A stretch of 64,000 nucleotides of DNA, taken from positions 62,001 to 126,000 of the forward strand of contig NZ_JAHKPY010000015.1 in the NCBI RefSeq assembly GCF_018860745.1, given 5' to 3'. The notes beneath the pieces are model-generated. The model ran no database searches. It was given only the letters and a program-made list of their open reading frames with translations, and was not told the DNA's origin. Shown here one piece after another: positions 18,715 to 27,419 of this stretch; the first letter of the stretch is position 1, and each line of letters opens with the position of its first letter. Made by a program: the position numbers and the translations under genes. Origin of the DNA: Zobellia uliginosa (GTDB lineage Bacteria > Bacteroidota > Bacteroidia > Flavobacteriales > Flavobacteriaceae).

Positions 18715-20717
18715 GATAACTCTAGTGTAATTTTTTTGGTATCCTTAATGTCCGTTCCCTGAGAAACCGACTGTCTTTTAACTTTTCCATTGCCTCTTAC
18801 TTCTACTTGTATACCGAGGTTTTCAAGTATAGAGATAGCATCCATACCGCTCATACCTTTCACATTTGGCACTTGCTTATAGTTCTTTTGGGCTTCGGCA
18901 TAATATCTTTGATACGATTTATCCAATCGCTGATCCTTTACCTTTTCCATATCTATTTCATCTACCAAAGGAGATGTGGCATATACCTTTTGCGCTACAG
19001 ATTTAAACACGGGCCCCGAAACATCGGCACCGTAATAGCCAACACTTTTATCTGGCTCATGAATCACCACAATACATGAGTACTTAGGATTCTCCGCAGG
19101 AAAATAACCTGCAAAAGAAGAAATGTATTTTAACTTGTCCGGATCCTTGGACACATAATTCTTTTGTGCTGTACCCGTTTTACCTGCCATTGAAAAATTA
19201 GGCGAATACAAACCATGACCCGTTCCGTATTTTTTCTCTACTACATTCTTCAATAACTGCTGAACCTTGGATGCCGTTTCCTTGGAACACACCGCACTAT
19301 TGATAACCTCTTTATCGAATTTCTGAATCGTACGATCCCATTCTTTCACCTCCTTTATTAATCTTGGTTTCACCATTTCACCATCATTGGCAATGGCATT
19401 ATAGAAGGTTAAAACTTGCAAAGGTGTCATTGAAACTTCATAACCGTGAGACATCCAAGCCAATGAGATTCCTGACCAACCCTTATCCCCAGGAAACCTA
19501 ATAACAGGCTCACCTTCGCCTTTTATGGGCAAATCAAGCTTCTTATTCAAGTTCATGCTCATTAAGCGGTTTACATATTTTTCAGGGTCGTTCTTGTAAT
19601 TGTTATGTATCATTTTTGCAAAAGCCGTGTTAGAGGAAACCTCAAAAGCATGACCCGCAGAAATTTTACCGTACCCGCCCCATTTGGAATCTTTTACAAT
19701 TCTGTCATAGATTTTCCATCGTCCTTTTTCCGTATCAAGAACCGAACTGGTATCAATTACTTTATCCTCAAGCGCAGCTACCATTGACATTAACTTAAAA
19801 GTAGAACCCGGTTCACTAGATTCTCCAACAGCGTAATTTAAACGTTCATAATATTTACCGGCTTCCGTTCTTCCCAAGTTAGAAATGGCTTTCACTTCTC
19901 CGGTTTCAGTCTCCATAACAATAACACAGCCGTGATCCGCCTTATAATGCTCTAACTGCCCTAGCAAAGCGTGGTGGGCGATATCTTGAATATTAATATC
20001 GATGGTTGACACCAAATCATATCCATCTTTAGGCTCTACGATATTCTCCCACCCGATTGGCTTCCACTGTCCTTTAGCAATTTTTTGTTTCAATCTTTTT
20101 CCTTGAACTCCTCTCAAATACTCTCCATACGCTCTTTCCAAACCCACTCCGGAATAGTACCCTTCATCATCTACATTCTCATACCCTACACTACGTTCCG
20201 CAATTTTTCCCAACGGATGTTCTCTAACCGTTTTTTGCTCAATGATCAACCCGCCCTTATACGGACCTTTATTGAACAGCGGAAAATCCTTTACGGTGAT
20301 ATATTCTGAATAATCCAGGTTTCTAGCAATTAGCGCATACCTATTTTTATTCACTTTTGCCTTTCTCAATAGCTTCTGATAGTGAGAAGAAGGCTTACCC
20401 AACATTTTTGAAAGTGAATTGGACAATGGAATGATATTTTTACCGAAATCCGCATCACTAACCGTAACCGCATCAAAACGGATGGTATAACGAGACACGG
20501 AAGTCGCCAAAAGACTTCCATCATCCGAATACAAATTACCACGATTGGGCGCAATAGTGAACATCTTTTCAGTACGTTCCATAGCCAAAGCCTTGTACTT
20601 ATCGCCTTGTGCAAACTGTATGTTCACTAATTTGAACAGTACCGCTACGGCGAATAGAAACATGAACGCTGTTACAACGTACAACCGGGTCAATATGCTT
20701 TTTTCGGTTACAGCCAC
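18711..20717 (-). CDS. ftsI: Septal class B penicillin-binding protein with PASTA domain
   Basis: 668 residues. An N-terminal helix (about 10-30) is followed by a dimerisation domain and a transpeptidase domain with SxxK in EPGSTFK (near residue 305), SSN near residue 365 and KTGTAQ near residue 510. A C-terminal PASTA domain follows (VPNVKGMSGMDAISILENLG). It cross-links septal peptidoglycan with FtsW. The start is GTG, overlapping the ftsL stop as TAGTG, a coupling arrangement. Confidence 0.97.
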   Translation of the reverse strand: MAVTEKSILTRLYVVTAFMFLFAVAVLFKLVNIQFAQGDKYKALAMERTEKMFTIAPNRGNLYSDDGSLLATSVSRYTIRFDAVTVSDADFGKNIIPLSNSLSKMLGKPSSHYQKLLRKAKVNKNRYALIARNLDYSEYITVKDFPLFNKGPYKGGLIIEQKTVREHPLGKIAERSVGYENVDDEGYYSGVGLERAYGEYLRGVQGKRLKQKIAKGQWKPIGWENIVEPKDGYDLVSTIDINIQDIAHHALLGQLEHYKADHGCVIVMETETGEVKAISNLGRTEAGKYYERLNYAVGESSEPGSTFKLMSMVAALEDKVIDTSSVLDTEKGRWKIYDRIVKDSKWGGYGKISAGHAFEVSSNTAFAKMIHNNYKNDPEKYVNRLMSMNLNKKLDLPIKGEGEPVIRFPGDKGWSGISLAWMSHGYEVSMTPLQVLTFYNAIANDGEMVKPRLIKEVKEWDRTIQKFDKEVINSAVCSKETASKVQQLLKNVVEKKYGTGHGLYSPNFSMAGKTGTAQKNYVSKDPDKLKYISSFAGYFPAENPKYSCIVVIHEPDKSVGYYGADVSGPVFKSVAQKVYATSPLVDEIDMEKVKDQRLDKSYQRYYAEAQKNYKQVPNVKGMSGMDAISILENLGIQVEVRGNGKVKRQSVSQGTDIKDTKKITLELS

Positions 20718-21043
20718 TAATCCTCTATCTTCTTTGATTTAACTTTTATTTGCTTAGGTGGTACTTGCGATGGAAACAATCCTTTTTCTGCAACAATATT
20801 CATTACCGTAGACTCTAACTTTAACTGCTGAACATCTGACCGCGCATCTACAAACTCATTACGAAGCTCTTTTACCTCTTCGTTCAAAGCTGCTATTTGA
20901 TGCACCTTTTTATCCGCACTATGCGAGCTCCCGATCATTACGGTAGCAAGAAAAGAAGTGAAAATGATGAACAACCAGTTTTTGGGTGCATCATCGCTCA
21001 CCAAAAACCTACCTTTAAGTATGTTCAACAATCCTTTTTTCAT
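20717..21043 (-). CDS. ftsL: FtsL-like divisome membrane protein
   Basis: 108 residues from the ATG at 21043 (MKKGLLNILK). A longer reading from a TTG at 21076 is possible but would begin 3 nt after rsmH. One membrane helix (NWLFIIFTSFLATVMIG) and a coiled-coil segment (IAALNEEVKELRNEFVDARSDVQQLKLES) are the FtsL plan. Sequence similarity in this family is poor; the call rests on architecture and on its place between rsmH and ftsI. It stabilises FtsI/FtsW in the divisome. Confidence 0.87.
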   Translation of the reverse strand: MKKGLLNILKGRFLVSDDAPKNWLFIIFTSFLATVMIGSSHSADKKVHQIAALNEEVKELRNEFVDARSDVQQLKLESTVMNIVAEKGLFPSQVPPKQIKVKSKKIED

Positions 21044-21078
21044 ATTTTTTCTCTCTTTTCCCAATTTTAACTTCAACC

Positions 21079-21972
21079 TTATATGCGCTCCGCAATTCTT
21101 AACTTGGCACTTCGTGCTCTATTGTTCTCTGCTATTTCTTCTCTGGACGGCACGATAAGCGGACCAACCTTTTTAAAAGGAACATCTATATTTCCATAGA
21201 AATCCTTTTCGGCTTCACCCTCAAACTGACCTTCTCTGATAAACCGTTTTACCAAGCGGTCTTCTAAGGAATGGTAACTTATAATGCTTAACCTTCCACC
21301 AACATCTAATAAATTAGGTGTTTGCAGCAAAAACTCCTCTATTACCGCAATCTCTTGATTAACCTCTATTCTAATGGCCTGATAAATCTGAGCCAGTATC
21401 TTATGTTCTTTAGCATTTGGCAAAAAAGACCTTAACACTTCTTTTAATCGATCCGTGGTCTTAATTGCTTCTTCTTCCCGTTTTGATAAAATGGTCTTTG
21501 CCATTGCATTTGCATTTCTTAAATCTCCATATTGAAAAAGTACCCGTCTTAAATCATCATAATTGTAAGTGTTGACCACTTCATATGCGGATAAAAGATT
21601 TCTTTTGCTCATACGCATATCCAAATCCGCTTCAAAACGTGTAGAAAACCCACGTTCCGCTTTATCAAACTGATGTGACGATACTCCGTAATCCGCCAAA
21701 ATTCCATCTACTTTTCGAATCCCATGAAATTTTAAGAACTGAGTGATATACCTAAAATTTTCATTGATCAAAGTAAACCGTGGATCACCCAAAGTATTCG
21801 CAAGTGCATCTTCATCTTGATCAAAAGCAAACAGTTTTCCTTCGCTACTTAATTGTTTCAATATATGTTTGGAATGTCCGCCACCACCAAAAGTGACATC
21901 AACATATACTCCATCTTTCTTTATATTGAGCCCGTCTACCGACTCCTCTAACAAAACCGGATTATGATACAT
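21079..21972 (-). CDS. rsmH: 16S rRNA C1402 N4-methyltransferase
   Basis: 297 residues from the ATG at 21972 (MYHNPVLLEESV), which matches the family start; ATGs at 21984 and 21993 lie deeper in mraZ. SAM-binding motif DVTFGGGGHSKHIL, then LADYGVSSHQFD and SYHSLEDRLVK are visible. It methylates C1402 of 16S rRNA at the decoding site. It overlaps mraZ by 11 nt, so the two are probably coupled. Confidence 0.97.
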   Translation of the reverse strand: MYHNPVLLEESVDGLNIKKDGVYVDVTFGGGGHSKHILKQLSSEGKLFAFDQDEDALANTLGDPRFTLINENFRYITQFLKFHGIRKVDGILADYGVSSHQFDKAERGFSTRFEADLDMRMSKRNLLSAYEVVNTYNYDDLRRVLFQYGDLRNANAMAKTILSKREEEAIKTTDRLKEVLRSFLPNAKEHKILAQIYQAIRIEVNQEIAVIEEFLLQTPNLLDVGGRLSIISYHSLEDRLVKRFIREGQFEGEAEKDFYGNIDVPFKKVGPLIVPSREEIAENNRARSAKLRIAERI

Positions 21973-22435
21973 AGCTTTCGTCATCTCCGTCATCTCCCAT
22001 TACCTCTTCTGCTAATTCGGCAAAATCCTCTGCGGTTTCCTCTAATACTTTTTCATAACTATCCTTGTCCCATATTTCAATAATGTTGATTGCCGAACTT
22101 AAAACCACCTCTTTAGCAATATTTGCAATCGCTACTAGGTTTTTAGGAATCAACATTCTTCCAGTGGCATCAATTTCAATAACCTTTACACCAGCAGAAA
22201 AACGACGAATAAAATCATTGTTCTTTTTCTTGAAACGGTTTTTCTTGTTCATCTTCTCCATGAGCAGATTCCACTCCTCCATAGGATACAATTCCAAACA
22301 AGGCTGAAAAACAGATCTTTTGATAACAAAACTTTGATTCATAATAGGAGCCATCTGATTTTTTAGGGCAACTGGTATCATTACCCTACCTTTGGCATCG
22401 GCCTTACAATCGTATGTTCCAATGAAATTTATCAC
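21962..22435 (-). CDS. mraZ: Transcriptional regulator MraZ
   Basis: 157 residues with two SpoVT/AbrB-like DNA-binding repeats (CKADAKGRVMIPVAL near residue 10 and EIDATGRMLIPKNLV near residue 87). MraZ proteins form rings and repress their own dcw operon. The start is GTG: an in-frame TAA immediately precedes it and MINFIGTYDCK aligns with the family start. The acidic C-terminal tail (EEVMGDDGDDESYVS) may be lineage-specific. Operator repeats are seen just upstream. Confidence 0.96.
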   Translation of the reverse strand: MINFIGTYDCKADAKGRVMIPVALKNQMAPIMNQSFVIKRSVFQPCLELYPMEEWNLLMEKMNKKNRFKKKNNDFIRRFSAGVKVIEIDATGRMLIPKNLVAIANIAKEVVLSSAINIIEIWDKDSYEKVLEETAEDFAELAEEVMGDDGDDESYVS

Positions 22436-22465
22436 TTAAAAAAGCTGTTTTACAATACTATAACT

Positions 22466-22473
22466 CAAAACTA
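22466..22473 (-). promoter_or_regulatory. Promoter -7 element of the mraZ/dcw operon
   Basis: On the minus strand TAGTTTTG matches TAnnTTTG exactly, 31 nt before the mraZ start. The -33 position (about 20 nt upstream) falls in the MraZ repeats and has no TTG. Confidence 0.55.
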
Positions 22474-22482
22474 CAAATTTTA

Positions 22483-22510
22483 TTACCACATTTTACCACT
22501 AATTACCACT
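22483..22510 (-). promoter_or_regulatory. MraZ operator: three GTGGTAA direct repeats
   Basis: GTGGTAA occurs three times on the minus strand (22483-22489, 22493-22499, 22503-22509) at an exact 10-bp period, one per helical turn. MraZ is known to bind clusters of short G-rich direct repeats upstream of its own gene in E. coli and Mycoplasma. The repeats cover the expected -33 region of the mraZ promoter, which fits autorepression. Confidence 0.85.
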
Positions 22511-22656
22511 TTGTTAATAACTAGTGGCTTTTGGGCATAAATTATGGTCGATTTTTGGCCTGAAAAAAGGGTGTTTTTGCAGAGTGATGGAAAAATTATA
22601 GCCAATTCTCGCTTTATTGACTTATACTTGTATAACAGTCATAATAGGATTATGCC

Positions 22657-22664
22657 TATCTTTG
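22657..22664 (+). promoter_or_regulatory. Promoter -7 element for the alpha/beta hydrolase
   Basis: TATCTTTG, an exact TAnnTTTG match, 25 nt before the start. The nearest TTG is 26 nt upstream, slightly too far for an ideal -33. Confidence 0.5.
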
Positions 22665-22689
22665 ACAAACAGACCAAGAAGCATCCTGA

Positions 22690-23454
22690 ATGGAAGAAAA
22701 TTTAATTAAGGAAGGAAAATTCCGGTATATAGAAATAGGCGAAGGTACCCCTATTATTATATTACACGGTCTTATGGGAGGGCTTAGCAATTTTCAAGGT
22801 GTTACCGAATATTTTCCCCCAAAAGGCTACAAAGTACTTATTCCAGAATTACCGATTTACGATATGCCAATGCTTAAAACAAACGTTAAGCAATTTGCAA
22901 AATTCCTAGCCAAGTTTATTGAGTTCAAAGGACTTAAAGACGTCATATTGTTAGGGAACTCTTTAGGAGGACACATTGGCCTGCTACATACAAAACTCTA
23001 TCCAAAACTGGTAAAAGCTTTAATCATAACAGGAAGCTCAGGATTATACGAAAGCGCCATGGGAGACGGCTATCCTAGACGCGGCGACTATGAGTTTATT
23101 AAGAAAAAGGCCGAAGATGTTTTCTATGACCCTGCTATTGCTACTAAAGAAATTGTAGACGAGGTTTTTGCCACCGTAAACGATAGGTCCAAAATAATTA
23201 AAACACTGGCCATTGCCAAAAGTGCCATTCGCCATAACATGGCAAACGACCTTCCTAAAATGAATACTCCTACATGTATTATTTGGGGCAAGAATGATAG
23301 TGTTACACCTCCGGACGTGGCGGACCTATTTCATGAACTTTTACCGGATTCTGATTTGTATTGGATTGAAAAATGCGGTCATGCCCCTATGATGGAGCAC
23401 CCCAATCAATTCAACGAGATTCTGGACAGCTGGTTGACCAAGCGTAAATTTTAG
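22690..23454 (+). CDS. Alpha/beta-fold hydrolase
   Basis: 254 residues. The oxyanion region is ILHGLMGGLSNFQ, the nucleophile elbow LLGNSLGGH (Ser near residue 96), the acid Asp is in WGKNDSVTPP and the catalytic His in CGHAPMMEHP. All three catalytic residues are present, so it should be active. The substrate is unknown; it is a general esterase/hydrolase type. It lies divergent from the dcw operon and 33 nt before engB, an order I recall from other flavobacteria. Confidence 0.88.
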   Translation: MEENLIKEGKFRYIEIGEGTPIIILHGLMGGLSNFQGVTEYFPPKGYKVLIPELPIYDMPMLKTNVKQFAKFLAKFIEFKGLKDVILLGNSLGGHIGLLHTKLYPKLVKALIITGSSGLYESAMGDGYPRRGDYEFIKKKAEDVFYDPAIATKEIVDEVFATVNDRSKIIKTLAIAKSAIRHNMANDLPKMNTPTCIIWGKNDSVTPPDVADLFHELLPDSDLYWIEKCGHAPMMEHPNQFNEILDSWLTKRKF

Positions 23455-23487
23455 CATCTGCACTACCCTATTAAATAGTTTCTAAAG

Positions 23488-24105
23488 GTGAACATTAAAA
23501 CGGCAAATTTTATAATCAGTAATACTGATGTGGCAAAATGCCCAAAAGAACCACTACCCGAATACGCCTTTATTGGCCGATCAAACGTAGGTAAGTCTTC
23601 TTTAATCAATAGCCTTACTGAAAGAAAAAGTCTTGCAAAGACTTCTGGCCGTCCTGGAAAAACTCAGCTGATCAATCATTTTAAGATAAATGAAAACTGG
23701 TTCTTAGTAGATTTACCAGGCTACGGCTACGCCCGTGTTTCCAAAAAGAGCAAAAGTACTTTTCAAAAATACATAACCGATTATTTTGTAAAGCGAGAGC
23801 AATTGGTTTGTGCCTTTGTTTTAGTTGATATACGACATGAGCCACAAAAAATAGACCTAGAGTTCATGGAGTGGTTGGGTGAGAACAATATTCCTTTCTG
23901 CATTATTTTCACGAAAGCAGATAAACTTAAACCAAAGGGTATTGAGAAGAATGTAAACAATTATATTACAGAATTACTGAATGGCGTTTGGGAAGAAGCA
24001 CCACAGTATTTCATAACCTCATCCTCCAAAGGTTATGGCCGCGATGATGTGTTGGACTTTATAGACAACATTAACACAGATTTCTTTAAAGCCACTCAAA
24101 ACTAA
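23488..24105 (+). CDS. engB: Ribosome biogenesis GTPase EngB/YsxC
   Basis: 205 residues with G1 GRSNVGKSSL, G3 DLPGYGYA, G4 FTKADKL and G5 SSSKGYG. EngB-type GTPases act in late 50S subunit assembly. The start is GTG (MNIKTANFIISNTDVAKCP), chosen because this N-terminus is conserved and no ATG is nearby. Same strand and close behind the hydrolase, so probably co-transcribed. Confidence 0.96.
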   Translation: MNIKTANFIISNTDVAKCPKEPLPEYAFIGRSNVGKSSLINSLTERKSLAKTSGRPGKTQLINHFKINENWFLVDLPGYGYARVSKKSKSTFQKYITDYFVKREQLVCAFVLVDIRHEPQKIDLEFMEWLGENNIPFCIIFTKADKLKPKGIEKNVNNYITELLNGVWEEAPQYFITSSSKGYGRDDVLDFIDNINTDFFKATQN

Positions 24106-24106
24106 A

Positions 24107-24481
24107 TTATACCCGCTCTTGAATAAGCTCTACAAGCGCTTCCGAATCCTCAATAGCATTCATTTCTTCAGTACCCACAAAAACTTCTAATCCGTTATTT
24201 GTTTGAGCAAGAATAATCGGAAAAGTAAATTTATTTCCAAATTTAGAGGCGTATTGCTTTTTGTATTCATCTTTATGCAGAAACTCCATTTCTAGATTGG
24301 TATTCTCCCTAAAACTTTTCCATACTTTATTCTCGGTAAAAACCCCAAAAGTGATATCGCACAAATTACAATCATAAGTACTGGGGCTCAAAATTTTATG
24401 AGCGCTATCTAACAATGAGTTTTTTAGGCCCGAGTCTGCATTGTAAATAAAAATGAGTTTTTGTATCTCTAAATCTTCCAT
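24107..24481 (-). CDS. Conserved hypothetical protein, thioredoxin-like pattern
   Basis: 124 residues, no signal or membrane segment. A CxxC pair occurs in TYDCNLCDITFG (near residues 38-41), and the start KLIFIYNADSGLKNSLLDSAHKIL suggests a beta-alpha unit before it. This hints at a thioredoxin-like or metal-binding role, but I do not recognise the family and infer no function. It ends 1 nt from the convergent engB stop. Confidence 0.72.
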   Translation of the reverse strand: MEDLEIQKLIFIYNADSGLKNSLLDSAHKILSPSTYDCNLCDITFGVFTENKVWKSFRENTNLEMEFLHKDEYKKQYASKFGNKFTFPIILAQTNNGLEVFVGTEEMNAIEDSEALVELIQERV

Positions 24482-24524
24482 AATCGCAAGGTAAAACTAT
24501 ATATTTATGTAATTAAAAAGAATA

Positions 24525-25271
24525 ATGATCATGACCCATAAATCGCTGTTTGCAGTTCTGTTCCTAATTCTTATTCTCTTTGCCTGTAAGTCACAAAAAC
24601 CAGATGTAACTTACAATAGTGACACCCTAAAAATCATTCCGGTTACCCAGAACAGCTATATTCATATCTCCTATCTACAGACCAATGATTTTGGAAAAGT
24701 ACCCTGCAACGGCCTTATCTATATGAAGGATGACGAAGCTGTTGTTTTTGACACACCTGTTGACAATAAAACATCTAACGAGCTTATTAAATGGATTACC
24801 GAAACCAAAGCACACAGTATAAAAGGGGTTGTTATTAATCACTTTCATGATGATTGCCTTGGCGGTATAGAAGCCTTTCATCAATTGAACATACCATCTT
24901 ACGCAAACAATAAAACCATAGTTCTAGCTCAAAAGGAAGGCAATCCTATTCCACAAATCGGTTTTGACAACGAAAACGAGATTACTATAGGAAATCAAAA
25001 AATCATAAACCGTTATTTTGGTGAGGCACATACCAAAGATAACATCGCTAGCTACATTCCAAGTGAAAACCTTCTTTTTGGGGGATGCTCTGTAAAATCA
25101 ATAAATGCTACCAAAGGCTACCTAGGCGATGCTAATGTTGACGAATGGAGCAATACGATAGCCAAAATAAAAGCAACCTACCCTAATCTTGAAATTGTTG
25201 TTCCAGGACATGGAGATTATGGAAATAACGAGTTGCTGGATTACACGATATCGCTATTTAAAAAAGAATAA
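24525..25271 (+). CDS. Subclass B1 metallo-beta-lactamase (lipoprotein)
   Basis: 248 residues. Lipoprotein signal with lipobox Cys at residue 21 (ILFACKS). The full B1 zinc set is visible: His106, His108 and Asp110 (NHFHDDCLGG), His169 (GEAHT), Cys188 (GGCSVKS) and His229 (PGHG). Lys191 fits the carboxylate-binding Lys of B1 enzymes. B1 enzymes hydrolyse penicillins and carbapenems in the periplasm; activity here is inferred. Chromosomal B1 enzymes are a known trait of flavobacteria. An ATG at 24531 is an alternative start. Base use looks like that of its neighbours. Confidence 0.9.
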   Translation: MIMTHKSLFAVLFLILILFACKSQKPDVTYNSDTLKIIPVTQNSYIHISYLQTNDFGKVPCNGLIYMKDDEAVVFDTPVDNKTSNELIKWITETKAHSIKGVVINHFHDDCLGGIEAFHQLNIPSYANNKTIVLAQKEGNPIPQIGFDNENEITIGNQKIINRYFGEAHTKDNIASYIPSENLLFGGCSVKSINATKGYLGDANVDEWSNTIAKIKATYPNLEIVVPGHGDYGNNELLDYTISLFKKE

Positions 25272-25309
25272 ATGCAGATTGTATTATTAACTTAACCTGG
25301 TTACATTTC

Positions 25310-26023
25310 ATGAAAACAACACTTCACAAAGCAGACACAAGAGGGCACGCCAACCACGGATGGCTAAATAGTTACCACACCTTTAGCTTTGGCAATTATC
25401 ATAACCCAGAACGTATGAGTTTTGGCGTATTACGAGTTTTAAACGATGACGAAGTTGCTGCAGGAATGGGTTTTGGAACCCACGGACATAGCAATATGGA
25501 AATCATCTCTATTCCTTTAGAAGGTGATTTAGAACATAAGGACGATATGGGTAATACTACCATAATTCGTCAAGGAGACATCCAAGCCATGAGCGCGGGA
25601 TCTGGCATACAACACAGCGAGAAAAACAAGAGCGGAGATGCCCAGGTAAAGTTCCTACAGATTTGGATTCTTCCTAAAACCGCAAATGTTACGCCCCGTT
25701 ATGACCAAATAACACTTACTCCTAATCGTTTAAAGAATCAATTGCACCAGATCGTATCTCCAAATGCCGATGATGAGGGCATTTGGATACATCAAAATGC
25801 ATGGTTCCTATTAGGGGAATTTGACAAGGACTTAGTAAAAACCTATATACTTAAAAATAATGCCAATGGAGTTTACATCTTCCTATTAGAAGGTAAGTGC
25901 ATTGCGAATAATGTTTCCTTAGAAAAAAGAGATGGTCTAGGGATTGAAGATACAGACCATATTGATTTCACTTTTATTGAAAATTCAAAAATACTACTAA
26001 TGGAAGTACCGATGGCAAACTAA
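25310..26023 (+). CDS. Pirin family protein (YhhW-like)
   Basis: 237 residues, a two-cupin protein. It starts KADTRGHANHGWLNSYHTFSF, and the N-terminal cupin holds the metal site His58, His60 (GTHGHSNME), His102 and Glu104 (IQHSEKN). Members of this group have shown quercetin 2,3-dioxygenase activity, but the physiological role is unclear. It follows the beta-lactamase gene by 38 nt on the same strand and could share its transcript. Confidence 0.93.
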   Translation: MKTTLHKADTRGHANHGWLNSYHTFSFGNYHNPERMSFGVLRVLNDDEVAAGMGFGTHGHSNMEIISIPLEGDLEHKDDMGNTTIIRQGDIQAMSAGSGIQHSEKNKSGDAQVKFLQIWILPKTANVTPRYDQITLTPNRLKNQLHQIVSPNADDEGIWIHQNAWFLLGEFDKDLVKTYILKNNANGVYIFLLEGKCIANNVSLEKRDGLGIEDTDHIDFTFIENSKILLMEVPMAN

Positions 26024-26030
26024 AAAAACT

Positions 26031-26363
26031 TTATTTCAAATCTAGCTTCTCTGCAAAATACGCACAGAAATCTTTCATTGTTGCCGTCATTTTTTCATCT
26101 TGCGTAGCTTTCATGAAAGTATCAGACAAAGAAACCAAAGTTTGGTGAAAGAAAACTTTCATTTCATCAACTGGCATATCTTTCGTCCAAAGGTCAATCT
26201 TTAGTGACTCCTGATTCTTACTGTCCCATACGGATAACAGCATTGCTTTGGCTTTTTCATTCTCTATCCCGCCATCTTGTGCGGACCAAGTAAGTTCTTC
26301 GGGCACCTGATTTTCATCTAAACCTACCTTTAATGTTATTTCTGAAGTATGAAGCTTTGCCAT
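26031..26363 (-). CDS. gldC: Gliding motility protein GldC
   Basis: 110 residues, soluble, no signal peptide, closely resembling flavobacterial GldC (EITLKVGLDENQVPEELTW near the start). GldC improves gliding in Flavobacterium johnsoniae but is not essential there, and it works with GldB. It begins 1 nt after the gldB stop, forming a gldBC operon, with nadE divergent. Confidence 0.93.
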   Translation of the reverse strand: MAKLHTSEITLKVGLDENQVPEELTWSAQDGGIENEKAKAMLLSVWDSKNQESLKIDLWTKDMPVDEMKVFFHQTLVSLSDTFMKATQDEKMTATMKDFCAYFAEKLDLK

Positions 26364-26364
26364 A

Positions 26365-27348
26365 TTATTTTCTGGGTTTGTAATTTGATTTTTTAAATAT
26401 TTCCTCTGCAGGTAAGTTCAGCATCTGCTGTATCGTTACCTCATTCTTAGCCATGAACGCCCGTACTATTTGCCGCCCTATGTAGCGCCCAATACGCCCT
26501 GGAGATTCATTATCCAGCTCTAATCCAAATTTTGAAAACGGAGCAGGGTCTAAAAACCTCCGTGCCAATGTATTATCGGTGCTGTAGAGATACTCACTCT
26601 CTATAAAATTGCGCCATATAGCTTGCTCATTGGCTTCTGACCAGACGAGCTGCTCCTCTGAATAGTTTATTTTTTGGGCATCCGATGCTAATGGCAATAG
26701 TTTGTCCTTCAAGTAAAGTTCCTTGCCATAATACACAAGCTGAGCTAAAAATGTGCGTTCTTGAGGCCTGGGCACAACCTTTTTAGCAAAAGCACCAGCA
26801 ACATCTACATCTATATATTGCCTGTCTAAATCAGCACTTATATATTTTTGTATATCTCTATAAAACCTATGTTTCGGGCCCAAATAATTATCCAAACCAA
26901 TCAACAACAGACTATCCGTAAGAATCACGCGATTGCTATAATCTACATCTGATATTACAGTTACTACTTTAGGTGATTCAAATTTTGGGAAGTAATACTT
27001 AATATGCTGAAAAAGGAGTTTCAGGGATTGTTCTTCTTGAGAAAAATCCGAAAATTCCTTTTCTACCTCAAAAAGTAATTCCACCTGAATAGTATCTTTC
27101 ATTTTAGCTACCCAAACACTATCTGCATATCTCTCTGGAAAGAGGTAAGGATATTTTCCTTTCAAAACGGAAAGATTCTCCGGTGTTGCAGCCGCAAATT
27201 CGGAATCAAACCTATCCACTTTTAAATCAATTTTAATATTCTTGACATCTTCAGACACCTTCGGACTCTGTTTGCATCCAAAAAACATGACCAAAATCGT
27301 AAAAATGGCCAAAAAGCCTATTTGTTTGCAAAGTAATTTCCGATACAT
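26365..27348 (-). CDS. gldB: Gliding motility lipoprotein GldB
   Basis: 327 residues from the ATG at 27348 (MYRKLLCKQ); a TTG at 27366 would add six residues. Lipoprotein signal with lipobox FFGCKQ near residue 24 of this start. The body shows GldB features: KVDRFDSEF, LKGKYPYLFPERYADSVW and NESPGRIGRYIGRQIVRAFM. GldB is required for gliding in F. johnsoniae and is a membrane-attached periplasmic protein. It has a good -7 element upstream. Confidence 0.94.
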   Translation of the reverse strand: MYRKLLCKQIGFLAIFTILVMFFGCKQSPKVSEDVKNIKIDLKVDRFDSEFAAATPENLSVLKGKYPYLFPERYADSVWVAKMKDTIQVELLFEVEKEFSDFSQEEQSLKLLFQHIKYYFPKFESPKVVTVISDVDYSNRVILTDSLLLIGLDNYLGPKHRFYRDIQKYISADLDRQYIDVDVAGAFAKKVVPRPQERTFLAQLVYYGKELYLKDKLLPLASDAQKINYSEEQLVWSEANEQAIWRNFIESEYLYSTDNTLARRFLDPAPFSKFGLELDNESPGRIGRYIGRQIVRAFMAKNEVTIQQMLNLPAEEIFKKSNYKPRK

Positions 27349-27385
27349 TTCAATATTTAACTGCAAGGCATTATTTTTAAGGTCA

Positions 27386-27393
27386 CAAAGTTA
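27386..27393 (-). promoter_or_regulatory. Promoter -7 element for gldBC
   Basis: TAACTTTG on the minus strand, an exact TAnnTTTG match 38 nt upstream of the gldB ATG. A TTC 17 nt further upstream is a weak -33. Confidence 0.5.
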
Positions 27394-27419
27394 GTCGATT
27401 TAGACATAATGAACATCCT

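Noticed and set aside
22521-22530. Fourth MraZ half-site (TAGTGG on the plus strand)
   Set aside because: Opposite orientation and out of the 10-bp phase of the other three.
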